Positions 62,924 to 64,000 of a DNA stretch of 64,000 nucleotides are shown here, in pieces. Within the stretch, counting starts at the first letter, position 1; each line of letters begins with the position of its first letter. The notes under the pieces are model-generated. The model saw only the letters and a list, made by a program, of their open reading frames with translations, ran no database searches and had not been told where the DNA came from. The DNA is from Balanoglossus misakiensis (lineage: Eukaryota; Hemichordata): the NCBI GenBank assembly GCA_040954595.2, contig CM082576.2, positions 10,106,001 through 10,170,000 of the forward strand. Reading direction: 5' to 3'. The position numbers were made by a program, and so were the translations under genes.

Positions 62924-63270
62924 GATACAAAATTATAAGTTTTTCATAATGTAATATGTAAATTACATTTGTATTACGATGGATGTGACGTCGCCGGTTG
63001 GACTACACCATCGTAAGCTTTAGTATTATGGTGGCACTTTATGAAATCCTTCGCCGTTTACCAGTGAGCATATTTCAAATTACCGCTCATATTTTTTGCC
63101 TTTAAATTAACACAAAGGACCGGATGTTGTTTTTCCGGTGTTACGTCATATGTTGAACGATTACCCTCCCGTATAAACTCCAAACCCCGCGAGAATTCAC
63201 AGAGTCTCGTGGAGTTCGGAAAATGGTCTATACTGGTTATCTGTTGTACCCAATAATTCATCAGCTAATA

Positions 63271-63827
63271 TTACGGGTAATGGCCGTATGGCGAGACATC
63301 TTCAACGACGCCCGGTAAAGTCGACGCTGCTGCCGTGCCTGCACTGTGCCCTTGCGCATGCCCGGTCGTGGTGATGGGTTGGTGGTGATGTGGGGTCATT
63401 ACCGACTCAACTTGCCCGACGGAGACTGCGGGTTAAGAACACAACATCGTTTACAATGTAAAAGTTTGACGAGAAGTTAAAATGGAATGAGAGAATGCAT
63501 ACAATGCATACAAGACACGCTACATGCAAATGACGTCATCGAAACTTGTGTACACTGTGCATCACTTGTGCTCGTCCGTCATACAACTTTCGTGTAAGTT
63601 CCACTACTATGGCACGAACGGACTATTTTGAGCGCGTATGTTTCTGTAATAGGGTCGGTGCATTTCCAAGGTGTCAAAGCAATAGCCTGGATGTATTTCA
63701 CTTACCGACAACTTCCGCGGAAGACTTTTTCACGAGCCAGAAACAAAGCACTCCGAAGGCGATGCCAATGAAGACGAGGGAGCCGACGACAGCAGATACA
63801 ATGACAGTCAACGTCACTAAGTTAAAG
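63271..63827 (-). CDS. Second single-pass membrane protein, probably Shisa-like (5' part outside window)
   Basis: Two terminal exons, 63706-63827 and 63271-63425, with matching phase. The first encodes a membrane span (LTVIVSAVVGSLVFIGIAFG, then VLCFWLV) followed by KK. The second encodes a 50-residue tail rich in His, Gly, Ala and Thr (TPHHHQPITTTGHAQGHSAG) ending SPYGHYP before TAA. The layout (one exon per transmembrane segment, then a tail exon with the same phases) copies the adjacent Shisa-like gene, on the same strand. That suggests a tandem pair. The cysteine-rich exon that would prove it lies beyond the window. No PPxY motif is present in this tail. Identity is inference from position and architecture. 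Confidence 0.55.
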
Positions 63828-64000
63828 CTACGGAGTGATAAACCAAATAATAAGAACTTTGTAAGTTTTCATATTTACATGTACGTGCATCATAATAACA
63901 AAGAAATCGTTCTCATATTTCACCATGTCCATCAAGACAGCTATACCTCAAAATACATGCATCAACTTGGCAACGTGTAAATTTCATGAAAGTGATCTCA

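Larger units (their letters stand above)
62227..63270. other. Intergenic DNA between two Shisa-like genes
   Basis: No coding sequence recognised apart from spurious frames created by the trinucleotide repeat at 62587-62779. A minus-strand AATAAA at 62918-62923 is a candidate poly(A) signal for the right-hand gene. Confidence 0.55.

Noticed and set aside
1-64000. CRISPR array, prophage or bacterial operon
   Set aside because: No regularly spaced direct repeats with unique spacers were seen. Genes have spliceosomal introns and eukaryotic signals throughout.

Overview
The window is nuclear DNA of an animal. Its genes are split by many short introns (mostly 150-700 bp) with GT-AG boundaries, intergenic DNA carries microsatellites and small inverted-repeat elements, and there are no bacterial operons or ribosome-binding sites. 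Protein content and gene compactness suggest a marine invertebrate deuterostome, most like a cephalochordate (lancelet) or hemichordate. This taxon call is an inference. All exon coordinates were read by hand from splice signals, reading phase and remembered family sequences.

Layout: (1) 175-3975, plus: 3' part of an unrecognised gene with TPR-like helical segments and an ARGG-repeat insert. (2) 5291-5362, minus: tRNA-Thr(CGT). (3) 5613-10763, minus: complete 15-exon SLC5A8-like sodium/monocarboxylate cotransporter, 611 aa. (4) 13945-20615, minus: complete 17-exon RTF1, 659 aa. (5) 21072-26410, plus: complete 11-exon ZFYVE1/DFCP1, 906 aa, head-to-head with RTF1. (6) 30248-31252, plus: intronless RING/TRAF-type zinc-finger E3 ligase of NRDP1 type. 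(7) 35122-44451, minus: complete 16-exon BRF1 (TFIIIB subunit), 713 aa. Its largest intron holds (8) 40474-42071, plus: a two-exon BTBD6/BTBD3-type gene. (9) 44945-53068, plus: complete 23-exon CMTR1 cap methyltransferase, 906 aa, head-to-head with BRF1 and carrying a tandemly duplicated exon. (10) 55033-55818, minus: two-exon fatty-acid-binding protein, 135 aa. (11) 59928-62226, minus: four-exon Shisa-like membrane protein, 209 aa. (12) 63271-63827, minus: the last two exons of a second single-pass membrane protein, probably Shisa-like, cut by the window edge.

Several genes serve the basal expression machinery: RTF1 (Pol II elongation and chromatin), CMTR1 (mRNA cap 2'-O-methylation), BRF1 (Pol III initiation) and a tRNA, which is a Pol III product. 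I see no evidence that they form one regulated unit. For every gene with both ends in the window, the summed coding exons divide exactly by three, which supports the models. The points most worth a second look are the BTBD gene nested in BRF1, the duplicated CMTR1 exon, the unrecognised ARGG/TPR-like gene, the Shisa-like pair, the single-intron FABP, and a family of small hairpin elements with TTAA-like ends.
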